This document shows positions 49,101-60,530 of a stretch of DNA of 64,000 nucleotides, one piece after another. The stretch is from positions 483,159 through 547,158 of the forward strand of contig NW_008710397.1 in NCBI RefSeq assembly GCF_000327385.1. Direction: 5' to 3'. Origin of the DNA: Lottia gigantea (Eukaryota > Mollusca > Gastropoda > Lottiidae). The first letter of the stretch is position 1. Every line of letters begins with the position of its first letter. The position numbers were made by a program, and so were the translations under genes. The notes beneath the pieces were generated by a model. The model ran no database searches. It was given only the letters and a program-made list of their open reading frames with translations, and was not told where the DNA came from.

Positions 49101-49995
49101 TTCAAAAGTCATATTCATGTGAATGTTTAATAAAAAAAAAACATTTTCGAACAGATTCAATCAATATGATCATAATCTGTCACTGACCGAAATTAAATCC
49201 GTGGAGTCAAAGTATATTTATTTTTTTCATCATGAGTTGCTTCCCTTGAAGTGACTCAGTTAATTACTAACATACACAACGCAAAAACATTACTGAGATC
49301 TTGGGAGTGACTAATATACAGAGAGCACACGAGTTGCATCTCTTTACTATATTTAGAATAGTCACACATTATTGTGTATAATAATTTTGCAGAGATCGCC
49401 ACCAATATTAACTATACTATACAATAAGTCAAATACATGAATATCACGGATGACGAACCAGCAATCAATTGTAAAAATTGCACATATGGAGCGAACTGTG
49501 GACTTTATCGAGTGCAAGTCATAATCATGTGGATGTTTCATGTGGATGTTTCATGTGGATGTTTAATAACTGTTAAGTGAAAATTCTTGAATTTCGAACT
49601 GATTCAATAAATATCATCATAATCATACCAAGTTTCGTCAAAATTCTGAATGTAAATTACTTTCACCGCGTAGGGTGAAATCGGGTACCGTTTCACACAA
49701 TAATCTTTCAAATGCATATTAGAAGCACAGGTTAATGATAAATAATGGTACTTTCCAGAATAACCTGTCATTAATTAGTAAGTCCGTGCAGTCAAAATAT
49801 TTCTATTTTTTCATTATGAGTTGCTTCCCTTGAAATGACTTAGTTAATTACTAACATACACACACCATGCAGAAAAAACAGAAAGTCATAAGCATGTGGA
49901 TGTTTAATAACTGTTGCGTGAAAATTCTTGAAGTTTGAACTGATTCAATAAATATCATTATAATCAAACCACGTTTCGTCAAAATGTAGGAAAGC
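46131..49995. repeat. Tandem array of about 560-bp units, split by a Penelope-like element
   Basis: Each unit starts near GTCCGTGCAGTCAAAATAT, continues TCATTATGAGTTGCTTCCCT then TGAAGTGACTTAGTTAATTA, has blocks such as TTGCAGAGATC, ATACATGAATATCA and GATTCAATAAATATCAT, and ends GGTACTTTCTAGACTAACCT. Pieces: a unit tail at 46131-46235, unit 1 at 46236-46727, unit 2 at 48756-49190, unit 3 at 49195-49770 and a shortened unit 4 at 49771-49995. A more diverged copy appears at 50725-50960. Units differ from one another by scattered changes and internal gaps. Confidence 0.88.
46728..48755 (+). mobile_element. Penelope-like retroelement, 5'-truncated
   Basis: Reverse transcriptase followed by GIY-YIG endonuclease, the order of canonical Penelope-like elements. 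From about 46745 the RT reads LYTLPKIHK, GRPIISDCGS, LVSLDVQSMYTKI (motif A), GTAMGKRFAPSYANIFMA, YVRFLDDIFLIW (catalytic Asp pair) and KPTDTHQLLFKSSFHPKHT (thumb). About 47740-47800 has the Penelope CxxxxCxxC motif (CNNPRCQTCPF). The endonuclease (about 47850-48150) shows IIYLISCT, QYVGETKNSLRVRFNHH, and ends with RENYWINKLQTMHPLGMN. The 5' part of the RT is absent. The reading frame is broken at about two places, so this copy is dead. It interrupts the tandem unit array, so the insertion is younger than the array. No clear target-site duplication was seen. Confidence 0.93.
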
Positions 49996-50261
49996 ATATT
50001 ATGTTCAAACTAAATTTTCCCGGGGAAAGGCCTCAACCAAATTAAGTTCACTGTAAATCTGATCAAAACTATACGATTTTTCTAGAATCAGTACGTTAGG
50101 ACGATTTGACCTCAATCAGTTTGGCTGGTGGTGAATAGGTATGCAAAGTTCACAAGAAAATTTGAAGACCTGCTGATCAATATATACGTATGAAAGGGCG
50201 AATTGACTGGAACATGTATGCTGGGCGTTTTGACCACTAGCTGTATGCTGTTTGAATGTGT

Positions 50262-50335
50262 ATGCAAAGTTCAGGCCGTTCAAAATAATTGTTGACGGAC
50301 AGACGACAATATATAGAGTCGAATTGACTCGATCT
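50262..50335 (+). repeat. Interspersed repeat family C fragment
   Basis: TATGCAAAGTTCA, then TTGTTGACGGACAGACGACA and ATATATAGAG. It shares the GACGGAC core followed by CGACAATATAT with a longer copy at 54345-54525. This pattern is common in bivalve and gastropod genomes (recalled, not searched). Confidence 0.5.
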
Positions 50336-51044
50336 GTAAGCTAGTTGAATTGCTAACACAATCAATTGTGGACAGACGGTCGCTCGAGACAACATACATA
50401 CATGCCCACACGTATAAGGAAATGTAACTCACGGATGTAGCAGACCACAATAAACTATATCTTGTGTTCACAATACAATGTTGAATCCAATTTTTTTTCT
50501 GTCCCACATTGTTTATCATGAAATGTTCTAAGGTAGATTATTCCAATAGTTTCTTATACAGTGATACAAAACACGAGAGCTTATATAACAGCGAGCAACA
50601 CAATAACAAACTAGCAAGTCTCAACACAAAAATCAAAACAGTTTGATACGCTGTTGACAGTTGACCTTTATACGATGTTACGACACTGGTTAAAACGTGT
50701 CGCTTATTGCAGTAGAAATTTAACACTTTCACTGGCAAAAGGTGAAATTAGTCATTGTTAAACACGATTTTACTATCAAGAACAACACTGCCATTGACCT
50801 CATTTTCAAACACGTGCAGTCTAGTAATCAATCTCGCATTACGAGTTACGTCCCTTGAAGTGACTAGGTTATTTAGTAACATACAAAAACACACACGAGT
50901 TACATCCCTTTGTTTGTTCAAGGACACAATATTGTGCGATATAAAGTATTATGTTCAGATTTCCCACTCTGAATAGCTTTTTTGACTGAATGAATGAAAT
51001 AGACAAATAGTGAATACAGTGGGGTTATTAATTTTAACATTGCT

Positions 51045-51185
51045 GTCACAATGCTTGGTTGTGGACACTGCGAATCTCCGTGTGCTACAGAAGGCTATAG
51101 CCATCATAGCACACTGCATAGTGTTACCCGTCTTCATTAGCCCAACTAGCTGCAGAAAAGTAGGACGTAAAATTATGTTATCATT
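51045..51185 (-). repeat. Interspersed repeat family B, minus-strand copy
   Basis: Read on the minus strand it has TTTTACGTCCTACTTTTCTG, CTAATGAAGACGGG, GCAGTGTGCTATGATGG and CTGTAGCACACGGAG, in the family order. It explains the short overlapping open frames of this stretch. Confidence 0.6.
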
Positions 51186-51868
51186 TCATTTTGCATCAGG
51201 AATTTTAGTACTCAAAGTCACTCTTGTATATGTAATGAAAAAGTGTCAAAAGGTAGAATCAAAGGAACGCATCATCATGGATTTTTTGTCATCTCTTGAT
51301 ATTTCCATTCTCGAAGAAAACCAGAAACACTGATATTTTGATGACTAATGTACCATAAGACGCAATTCTCCAAATTCTTTTAAACATGTTGTCAGCGCAT
51401 CGACTGCACTAATTCTTGATAACTACCTGACCTGACCTAAGCGTGGCATTTGCCTTATCTGTCTTATCGTTTGGTGATCATGATTTAGAAACAAGGCGAG
51501 GCGTGAGAAAACAAGATAAGATAGGGTGTTTAACAGACGACTTTTGCAATTGAAAGGTACGTTTGGTTTTCTATTTTCGAGTATTGCATTGAAATAAAAA
51601 ATCGATATTAAAAGTGAAATTTTTATATACGTAATGATTTTTCGCTACTTTCCGGCAAGCAATCAATTGTTTGGAATATTTTTTTATTTTTTTCTATTCC
51701 ATTCAATTAAAATGATTGGGGATTATAGAATGTGTATAAATCACAAAAATACAACGAACAATACACAAGTAAATCTTGATGGTCTGTAGAAAAGACTATT
51801 TTATACGAAAACAGAAAAGATATGTAACACTGTCACACATTCATTTCAGATTGAAAATAATTGACAAA

Positions 51869-53899
51869 ATGTTTGTAGCCGCCTGTCTTTTTCTCGCGTT
51901 GTGTATAGCAGCGACTACAAGGTAGGTTAGGGAGATTGTAAAGTGGTTTTCTGGCAGGGTATAAGACGTAAAACTCCATTCATTTGATTTCATTTTGCGG
52001 GGTACAGTTTATAGCTTCCTTAAGTGAAAAGTTCATCAGCTGCTACCAACATTTCGCCAAAATGTTGTTTTGGATTTCGGGTTTCGTCTGTACTTGGTTT
52101 ATTTATTCATTTGCATCAATCAGATTTCCCATACGACGTCTGTGGTCTGGCAATGTAAAAACAATACATGACCAGATACGACATATGAACCAAAGAGTCT
52201 TGCGATTTTCAGGACCAGATATCGGAATACAATGTTGTACAAAATTTGCAAACTCGAAAATTGTATTTCCAATTGTTATTCCAATAAAACCAAATCTGTT
52301 CAACACTTTCATATTTTGAATTCGAAAGGGGACAACTTCTTGTTCTGATATTCAGATAATCATTGAAAAACATGTAAGAACGAATACACTGTTGCAAATT
52401 GAAATTTGTGGAGTAATGATTATAACAGAAATTTTGAAACAAATGATCGATGAATGTTTCTGTTATTGTTTTGCTTTAGCCAAGGGACAGTTGATCCGGA
52501 TGTAGAAGCATTCCGAAAGCATATTGCAAAAACCACACACGAAATGTGGTTTAGTATGGATTTTAATAAAAATGGGGAATACGACCGTTCTGATTTGGAG
52601 ACTTTATTAGCAGACTATGATAGAAACGGTAATAATTGATTAAAGTAGCCAATTTCAGTTCTTAATTCAAAATAGTATTCGTAGAAGTGACCTCATAATA
52701 TAGGTCATTTTTTAAACATTATTGAAACTGCTGGTATCGTTGAGAGTTAATAGGAATGATGCAAATATTGGCCCCATTCACTTTTATGCACGTTAAATAT
52801 TTTGGATCCTGGTAAAGCGAATACTTCGGCGATTACATACATTTAATGTATTTACCGTTTTTTTTAAAGGTGACAATGAAGTTACCAGGGATGAGTTTGA
52901 GTATGAGTTCGATATGACAGAACCGACTTTAGCTATATTAGCCAAATCGCTATTCCAAGAGTATGATGAAAATCAAGACGGATTTTTTGACACCAAAGAC
53001 TTAGATGGTGTTTATAAACGCATGGATCACATTAATCGTAAGTTCCCAGTCCTGCCGATTTTTAATGGTTTGCATATAGTGTAAGCCAAACAATTAAGTA
53101 TTGCTAATTTTATGGGTTATATATTTTCGTGCTAGGGACCGACATTCAGGCTATGGATTCAACGATTTTGAAGAAGCATTAATGTGACCCATTATCCCTC
53201 CCATTCAGTGATCGAAATAACACCTTATTTGTGCCATACAAGTTGTGGTCGGTTGATTTTCAACCAAATTTTGCAAGCAATTCAGAACCTGATAGTTCAC
53301 AACAGAAGCTGATATCGCAGACTAGATAGCTATTGGTAATCCGTGTACATGGTAATCTGCATCCATTCATTGGATAGTTTGGTAGTTGAGCAGCATAACA
53401 TGAGCCGTCGTTTATTAGCCGTACAAATTGATTGAATGGTATCAGTACTGAAAGTTTAGCTAAGTTTTTACCACCCTAATATCTGATAAAAAAAAATACA
53501 GAAAACGCCTTTTCAATGTTCAACAGATGATGGAAGAATATCAAAAGAAGAATTTACCAATTACTATACTGAGGTAAAGATCCATTTTTGACTAGTTTTG
53601 TTATAAGTTATCGGCTATGCGTTCCAGACATACGAATCGCATCTTTTCGCCGTACCACCTTAAGTTGTATGATTTGATAACACTGTTTTCAGAAAAAATA
53701 TTATATTTTCATGTGGAAAACAACAAAACGCTTCAAAACGTTGTAGTTCAGCTCTCTGCACTATATTGGGTATATTTTTTTTAATTCAATGTATTTTAAT
53801 ATTTTAATTCATAATTTACTTCTTTTTCAGTTACTTACTGTTTTGTACGTTCTACAAGTCCAAGCTCTACAGGGTACCCAAAATCCCATTTTAGGATAG
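51869..53899 (+). CDS. Secreted four-EF-hand calcium-binding protein
   Basis: Small secreted Ca2+-binding protein of 161 residues in five exons: 51869-51921, 52480-52628, 52870-53037, 53527-53573, 53831-53899. All junctions are GT-AG and in phase. Residues 1-17 (MFVAACLFLALCIAATT) are a signal peptide. Four EF loops: D45-x-N-x-N-G-E-Y-D-x-x-D56; D65-x-N-x-D-N-E-V-T-x-x-E76 (split by an intron after Gly68); D100-x-N-x-D-G-F-F-D-x-x-D111; and H121-x-N-x-D-G-R-I-S-x-x-E132, where the first ligand is His rather than Asp, so that site may be weak. The C-terminus LLTVLYVLQVQALQGTQNPI is short and hydrophobic. Comparable secreted EF-hand proteins occur in molluscs, in haemolymph, mantle or mucus. 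The exact role is unknown. Confidence 0.86.
51960..51995 (-). repeat. Interspersed repeat family B head (fragment)
   Basis: On the minus strand AATCAAATGAATGGAGTTTT then ACGTC repeats the head at 37394. It abuts family-A copy 4, suggesting nested or serial insertion in EF-hand intron 1. Confidence 0.5.
52013..52108 (-). repeat. Interspersed repeat family A, copy 4
   Basis: Minus-strand copy with AATAAACCAAGTAC, ACGAAACCCGAAATCC, AACAACATTTTGGCG and GTAGCAGCTGATGAACTTTT. It lies in intron 1 of the EF-hand gene and is followed on its own strand by a family-B head piece at 51960-51995. Confidence 0.75.
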
Positions 53900-53900
53900 A

Positions 53901-53906
53901 AATAAA
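53901..53906 (+). terminator. Polyadenylation signal of the EF-hand gene
   Basis: AATAAA immediately after the TAG stop, implying a very short 3'UTR if used. Confidence 0.5.
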
Positions 53907-54344
53907 CTTTGAGTCGTTTATACATCTTATTCAAAACTCATAATACATGTACTGTAGGTGTGGGCATACTATTTTTTACCCCGGGGGAAGTAGAGGGGGA
54001 GTTACGACACCGAATAGCCTCGCAGACAATCTTACAGCCTACGATTCGTTAGTGGTAAGGGTTCTTGCACTTTAAAAAGGTACAATTCGAAAAAAATTCG
54101 AAATTTATTTACAGAAACATTAGTGATATAGTGAAATAATAAAGTACACCAATGATTCAAAATTCAGTTTCAAATCATTTGGTAACTAGACGCACGTGGC
54201 AATACATCCATTACAACTCGACCTAAAAAATAGAGTATATTGACAAATGATGACCACCGTACCTGTTAAAGATAGTGGACCACCACCGCCCACCACGGCA
54301 TGCGGATGGTAAATATTCAAGATTTTGGGGCAAGGGCAATAACT

Positions 54345-54525
54345 CTGCTTCTAACAGTCGAAATGAGCTCAAATTCGAACTTGATCTTCGTTTTATGCAT
54401 ATGTATACACATACCGAATTCCATTTGATTCCATCAAAAAATCTAGTTTTAGAGCATTTACAAGCAAATGTTGACGGACGGACAGGGGTGCCGACAATAT
54501 ATGTCCACATAAAGAGATGTGGGCG
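54345..54525 (+). repeat. Interspersed repeat family C
   Basis: GAGCTCAAATTCGAACTTGA, TTTTATGCATATGTATACAC, CCGAATTCCATTTGATT, then AAATGTTGACGGACGGACAG and CCGACAATATATGTCCACA. The overlapping open frames on both strands in 54223-54687 are explained by it. Confidence 0.55.
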
Positions 54526-55351
54526 TATAAAAATGACAATATGCAATTGAAGCAGAAAAACGTCGTGGACCAGTATTGATATTCCCAAATCACCTGCAAT
54601 AGATTGGAAATTCATTTCCACTGCAATCTCAATAAATATTATATTACAATTTCGTTTCGATTTTGTTATGATATTTTTCGTCTCCACTATAATCTGACAA
54701 GTGTTCTACCCTGACCCTGTTCTATTGACGTTATGTTTAACCAATCAAATCATGTCCGGTAGAACCCGAAACCCAAAAATCCTATGTAGAGTAATATTGT
54801 TGCGTCTTGGAGTTTCGCTATCCATTTTGTTTTCGTCGAAAACTTATATAGCAAATAGATATTTAAAAACAAAAAATCACGAATTAGATTGTTTCCACCG
54901 CAACACCATCGAGGATGTGATACAGAAACTATCTTACTTGCACTCTCCTGGGCAGTAGACTGTTTGACAGGCATTGACAAAACAAAACATCATAGGACAC
55001 ATCGGAAAAGCTTCAGTTTCTACAATAGATGTTCTTATATTACAATCACCTCATCACGACTTTTTCACGAAAATCCCCTTTAACTTGCAAAATGTTTTGA
55101 AAAATCATCTCTCATCCAAGCTAGTGAGTAATAAATGTTAATCACTAGACTACTAAAACAATATATTTGGGAATGGGATTACCAGATTCGATGAGTTACT
55201 GCGCAAAGTTTTTTTTATGTTAATATCGGAATATCGTAAATGCAGAAATCACACGAAAAACTGATTCGTTTTACATTGTCAAAAATTGCCTATTTCATGG
55301 AAACAAATTCACTCATTCGTCGTCGATAGTTTCACTGACTGCTCTTTCAGG

Positions 55352-55520
55352 GAGCCGTTGAGGCTCAGTGAGTTAGACACTTGCTCGCTTAACCCAGTGT
55401 TCAATCCTGGCATAGGTAGAGATAGCAGTCAGTTAAAGTGTTGCAAACTTTACATCACGTAATTTGCTTTGATACGTCGAACGTCGTGTTGGTCGTGAGT
55501 TTTAATCTAGTTCAACGTAT
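55352..55520 (+). repeat. tRNA-derived SINE
   Basis: GAGCCGTTGAGGCTCAGTGA then GTTAGACACT resembles a tRNA A-box region, and CAGTGTTCAATCCTGGCA matches a B box about 45 bases downstream. A non-tRNA body follows. No clear 3' tail was identified. Confidence 0.5.
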
Positions 55521-56814
55521 GAAAATCTGTTAACCCTGACTAAGTCATCTTTCCTAATTCGAGTAGACCAGAAAATGGACATGAATAATCCGGGAAAGAT
55601 CAATACCAAAAGGTTTGGCCAGCTAGTCTGTAAAACGACTCCTAAGTTGTTATCATTCTAATCCTTTGGCTGTCTTTAAATCGAATGCAAGAAAAAAATA
55701 AAACCATTACCTGTATTCATGCTACAAAATACGCTCAGACAGACCAACAAAACTACAACCAATTTCATTTTGAGACGTACGCAGTATTTGACGTTTTGAA
55801 TACTGAATTTGTATTATCCCACAGTTATAAGATAATGATTTCGCACGTATACCAGGATATAGCAGATTGAAGCGTCAATTTTAATTATTCGTTCGGTGTT
55901 CACAACAACTGGTAACATCTTGCTATACTAAATAGGTAGTTTGTGCCGGATTCACAATATCAATTATTAGTTTTATTGTTAACATCATGAAATCATCCAT
56001 GTTTTCTTTCACCTATGACTTATGTTATAACATTTTGTAAAAAGTCTGATTTTCAAAAGTGTTTCGCAATGATGTTCAGTTATATAACTTAAGACAATGT
56101 ATTTGCATTTTTACAATAATAAGATATTTTAACTGCATTTTGGTAAAGTGGCACATACTCCCACTGAAAGGGGCATATTTGGCGGTTATTTTAATATATG
56201 TAAATAGTATTCAGAACTACTAAAACTGTACGAGAATCGCTTAGTTCCTTCAAATAGACCTCAAACAAAAATTTAAGATTTTATTATTATCGTTCACAAG
56301 CTCATCTTCTCTCTGAAATTTAGGATATCCGAAAGTCTAACGTCTTGATGATATAGTCTCTGACACCAAGACATCTTCCGTCGCAGCTGTGCGTTGATGA
56401 AGTGGGGCAGGATGAAAAGTTTTCAAATCGTCGACTCGATACATAGACAATTATGGATACATTTGGATTTGAGTGCTCAAATTTGTACGGTAAGCAGTGA
56501 AGATTGTTTCTGATTAGATTAGCGGAACAACATTAGTCACGTTTCACATTTCTAAGACCTAGGTATGATTTACTCCCACAATAGCCGCTGTGTACCTTTC
56601 AAGTTAGGTTCACAGTTCCTCATCACTGATAATTAAATAAGCCAAACGTTCATGTGTTGTTTCATATAAACACAAACTGATTTTGCTAACAACCAAAACT
56701 TGTTATAAACTTATTTGAATATCGTCACATTGTTGACCAGTGTAAACAGAGGAAAACAAAGTTTACATTTCACCAACTCTTTGCCGACATCAGACTGGTC
56801 ATGTGATGCCAACT

Positions 56815-56894
56815 TGAGATCACGTGATTGACAAAATGGCAGCCATGGGGATGGAGGCGTATGACTGCTGGGTCAATGCAAACCACAGTGGCGG
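56815..56894 (+). promoter_or_regulatory. Possible promoter and short first coding exon
   Basis: GATCACGTGATTGACAAAAT holds a CACGTG E-box. It is followed at once by AAAATGGCAGCCATGGG, which combines a YY1-like AAnATGGCnGCC motif with a start codon. The frame from 56836 encodes MAAMGMEAYDCWVNANHSG and meets a possible donor, GG|GTATCA, at 56895. No continuation exon was found in the window, so this may be the 5' end of a gene running off the right edge, or a coincidence. Confidence 0.25.
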
Positions 56895-57894
56895 GTATCA
56901 ATTCTCTTAAATGTGAATGCTAATATCGCAAACTAGGTAGTTGTTGGTAGTCGCAATGGTTGGTAGTTGGATTTGATGTAGTGGTCCTGATCTGAATCAT
57001 TTTATACCTTTTTACACAGATTGTTAATCAATACGAATTAAGTAGAATATTGTTGTTAATAACAATAAAACTTATAAAATGAAAACAATAAAATCTGTAA
57101 ATGAGTTCACGATAGTCAGAAATTCTCTTGGTCTAATTTCTGTTAGATTCTTAAAAATTAATCCATGCAAATTGGTAAGAGGAAACCCAGAATACCAAGC
57201 CGTTTGGTTATCTAACTGGACACCAAGAAGATAATAATCGTGATAAATATCGTACTACTGCAGATATCGTCTGTAGTGCCTCAATGCATCAATTTATTTT
57301 GACGTTTCTTACCTTAGTCGTAATGCTAGGATGGATCGACATAATTAAATCTGCGAAAGAAAATTTCATAAACTAAAATTCCTCTTTCCACTAACATCAA
57401 TGGAGACTAAATTGACATAATAAAATAACAAAAACTACATTTATAGCTGTACACTGGGAGAAGGACTTTAACCACAATTCTAGTTTCATGAACTTTTTTT
57501 TAACCATATTTAGAAATCAAGGCCACTTCCAGAGGTGCCACGCATTTCTATATACAGCTTTTACATATTCATGAGACAGGTTCGCCTTTTTTTTACCCTT
57601 TCGTACCTTGGAAGTCTAAGAAACGGAAATTCCATAGCTGCGCTAATCAGTAATAGTGTTCACAGATCATCGTCGAAATTTGAGCCTTAAGTCCATGTGT
57701 ATCCATAATTATCTGCATTTGAATTATTGAGACTGTCATTGTATAGAAAAGACATAGAAATAGAATGTAAAATCCCTAGTTTGAGATATTTTTGACGGAA
57801 TTATGCGATTTTCGGACATTTCTAGTACTTCTGAAGACTATTAATATATAAAGACTCAGAAATGGCGAATCTGTCCCTATAAGCTTCTTTACTT

Positions 57895-57900
57895 TTTATT
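57895..57900 (-). terminator. Polyadenylation signal of the lectin gene
   Basis: TTTATT on the plus strand reads AATAAA on the minus strand, 12 bases past the stop codon. Confidence 0.5.
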
Positions 57901-57911
57901 CAGAAAATCCT

Positions 57912-60472
57912 TTATACAGAGATTGAGACTTCACAAAGATATTCGTTGGTATTAGCACACATTGTGCTAGTTATGTTTTTGTCAAAATATCTTGAACAAT
58001 TTTCATTTTGGCCTTCTGGCCGCAAATAAAATACATCCGTTCCACCATCAAACCACATCCAAGTGCCATTAATTTTCTTTAAGCCAACATGGAAATCTTC
58101 TCCGGAGCTAAAAGTTATATCTGAAAAATATAATTTTTGAATCAGATAATTCGTAAGTTTTATAACTATCAAATAAACGTTGTGACTATGGAAAAGGGTT
58201 GAAACGGGCTGTTGTATAGGAATTTGATGTCATGTATAACTTTAAGTTTCTGTTCAGATATACACGTAAAAAAGGATTCAAAGGAGATTTTCTGGTCTTT
58301 GTATGTGTATCGAAACATCAGACTTAAATGGAGCCCATACATTCCAAACCTAGAAGCCTTTGGGGACACTGACGTCAAAATCTGATCATGTTTTGTTCTG
58401 ACATTACAAGAACCTCAGACGCTTGGTGGGGAATATTATGGATGCAAATAGACGTGATGTATCTCCCAGAAATTACAAGATGTAAATATACAAAAAGGAA
58501 ATAAGGGACAAAAAACAGTCCCCTGTTTGAGCCGGGTCAAATCCTTGACCAATTAAAACAAAATGTACAGCAATCATAACTTTTCATGTTTCCTCCTTTA
58601 GCTTCCTTGAGTTTACATGGCCGATGCAAACCTAGCATAAAGGCGTGTCGTTTTTTGTATAATCTACAAACAAAATGCCTACAAACAAAATGCCTGATGA
58701 ATATGTAAATGTTTCTATGTAGATAATATCGTCTTTGTTTTGGAGTATTTTGATTGTCATGACATATGTTCAGGTGTGGTGAATTTCCGCATCCTCTTTT
58801 TCTAACTAATTGATAGTTATCATGTAAGTCAACATTGATAACTGAAATATTTTCCAAAAAAGACTAAAGAAATAAAGACTCATTTCGGTTCAAAAGTCCA
58901 AAAATACGCATCAATAGATTAAATTATTAAAAACCCATTTTTATCTAAGAATATTAATGTTCTGTTTGCCAAGTTTGATAGATAATTATTCAGTAAACAT
59001 TATTAGAAGCTATATCGAACATGCTTTTATTTGGTAATAATATTGTAGAAAAGTTCAGCAGTAAAGAAATTTAACATCTATTGTGTAAACCCTATTTATT
59101 TAAGTAATATCGGAAAAAATGAAAATGTATTTTATTTTAAAGCTGTTTTTATAAACACAAAATTTATAGCTTTATTGAACTCAGTATTAATTACGATGAT
59201 GACTTTGGATGAAGTGGAGAAATGTCGAGGCTGAATTTGAAATAAAGCGACTCTGTGAAGACATCATATTGGCAAGCCTTTTGTGAAAAATTGAATTGAT
59301 TTAGTGCATTTTGACAAATATTTTGGGTCAAAAACGTATACAAATAATATGTTAAATTTGTGAAAGTTAAAGAGGTAAAATTTGGAGTGCAAATTGCGAC
59401 CAAGGCCACCTGATAATACTTTTTGCCCTAAAAGCAATAAATACTAACCATTCATACAACCATTTCTTGGGAAATCATCTAGCAGCAACGGGCTTATATA
59501 AATGATTGTAAAAAGAAACATTACCTGATAGATAACGTTCCAGGATTTCTCTTTTAAACAGAGAGTTAATCCTATAAAGATGTCCTTTGTCCTTAACACA
59601 ATCAGCCTCGGCGTCATCCCATTTTAACGGTGTGTTTTTCTTTTTTATACCAAAATCTGTTCCATTATAAATTATGTAGTTTTTATTTACCAAAGCTATA
59701 ATAAGAATATATCATGCATGAGTTTATGCTTCTACTGGCATCGATGCCATATGAAATGCAAATGCCATTTTTTATCCATTCTGAAAGCCATCAAAGCATC
59801 TCCGTTTTTGTCTCATTATGAAATTGTTTATATGATACGTTTTAAAATGCCTTATGCAGTTGATCAAATAAAAGCTGGTGAGGTCATTATAAAAAATAAT
59901 TATAAGTCAAGTTCGGGTTTCACAACCTCGTAGACGGAAGAACATGGTGCAACGTGCCCTATCTGCTATCTCCCTATGATCTTTATTTGGGTTATCTGTA
60001 CCCATTTGCAACTGAATCGACTTCAATTTTCAATCAGCAGCAGACTTTGGCATGACAAGTTAAAAAGAACTTCGACCACCATTTCTGGCTTAATTCAAAA
60101 ACTTTGCGGACGCTTCAGTCGAGCGATTTATATCCTCAAATAAAATTAATAATTAAGTAACATACCAGCAATCAACTCCTGGTTCGCTTGCGGACTGTAA
60201 GGTATGTCTCGTTCATAATAATAGTCCAAATGAATCATGTTTACAGAGTGAGAACTACTTCCAAGACAGTAGCAAAATTCAGCCATGAACCCAAATTGAG
60301 AACACGAATGGAATTGGTGACATATTAAACTACACTGACATTTAGATACGCTGGAAACATTCAGAAAGAATTGATGTTCGTGACTAGTGTCATTCCTCGA
60401 CCACAAATCACCAGCTATGCTGACAACTAACAACAACACCACATATACACAAACCATCACAGATGTGGGCAT
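57912..60472 (-). CDS. Secreted C-type lectin-domain protein with cysteine-rich N-terminal domain
   Basis: Secreted protein of 228 residues in three exons (60472-60166, 59695-59525, 58120-57912), all junctions in phase 1. Residues 1-21 (MPTSVMVCVYVVLLLVVSIA) are a signal peptide. Residues about 22-95 hold a cysteine-rich module (CQCSLICHQFHSCSQFGF, then FCYC) reminiscent of PAN/apple domains. The C-type lectin domain covers about 108-225, with cysteines C135, C201, C214 and C222 in canonical spacing, WDDAEADCVKDKGHLYRINS, the WIGL-like FHVGLKK, and WMWFDGG. The sugar-specificity motifs EPN or QPD and WND are absent, so calcium-dependent monosaccharide binding is doubtful. Several N-glycosylation sites are present. 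AATAAA follows the stop (complement of 57895-57900). Such lectins are greatly expanded in molluscs, often for immunity or egg and mucus matrices; the function here is unknown. Confidence 0.84.
59171..59425 (-). other. Possible alternative terminal exon in lectin intron 2
   Basis: On the minus strand ATTTATTGCTTTTAG (ending near 59427) is a good acceptor. It is followed by an open stretch (KKYYQVALVAICTPNFTSLT and on) that ends in a stop at 59191-59193, with AATAAA at 59176-59171. Three cysteines and three NxS/T sites fit an extracellular protein. It does not join in frame to exon 2 as I read it and shows no lectin motif, so it may be a decayed exon of another copy. Confidence 0.25.
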
Positions 60473-60518
60473 CCCTGTAACAACTGTAATAAGTGATGTT
60501 CCGCTATCGGATATGTCA

Positions 60519-60530
60519 TACTATATACTG
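60519..60530 (-). promoter_or_regulatory. Possible TATA box of the lectin gene
   Basis: The plus-strand CATACTATATACTG reads CAGTATATAGTATG on the minus strand, about 50 bases upstream of the lectin ATG. A TTATTACAG acceptor-like sequence also sits close to the ATG, so a spliced 5'UTR is the alternative. Confidence 0.3.

Larger units (their letters stand above)
49996..51868. other. Spacer between the tandem array and the EF-hand gene
   Basis: Holds a family-C fragment (50262-50335), a diverged tandem-unit copy (50725-50960) and a family-B copy (51045-51185). Just before the EF-hand ATG, CACATTCATTTCAG at 51836-51849 is a good acceptor, so a 5'UTR exon probably lies somewhere upstream. Confidence 0.55.
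53907..57894. other. Intergenic spacer between the EF-hand and lectin genes
   Basis: Contains family-C repeat (54345-54525), a tRNA-derived SINE (55352-55520) and a possible promoter with first exon (56815-56894). Nothing else was recognised. Confidence 0.5.

Noticed and set aside
58537-58857. 106-codon minus-strand frame in lectin intron 2
   Set aside because: No lectin motif and no flanking splice sites in phase. Exons 2 and 3 join cleanly around it.
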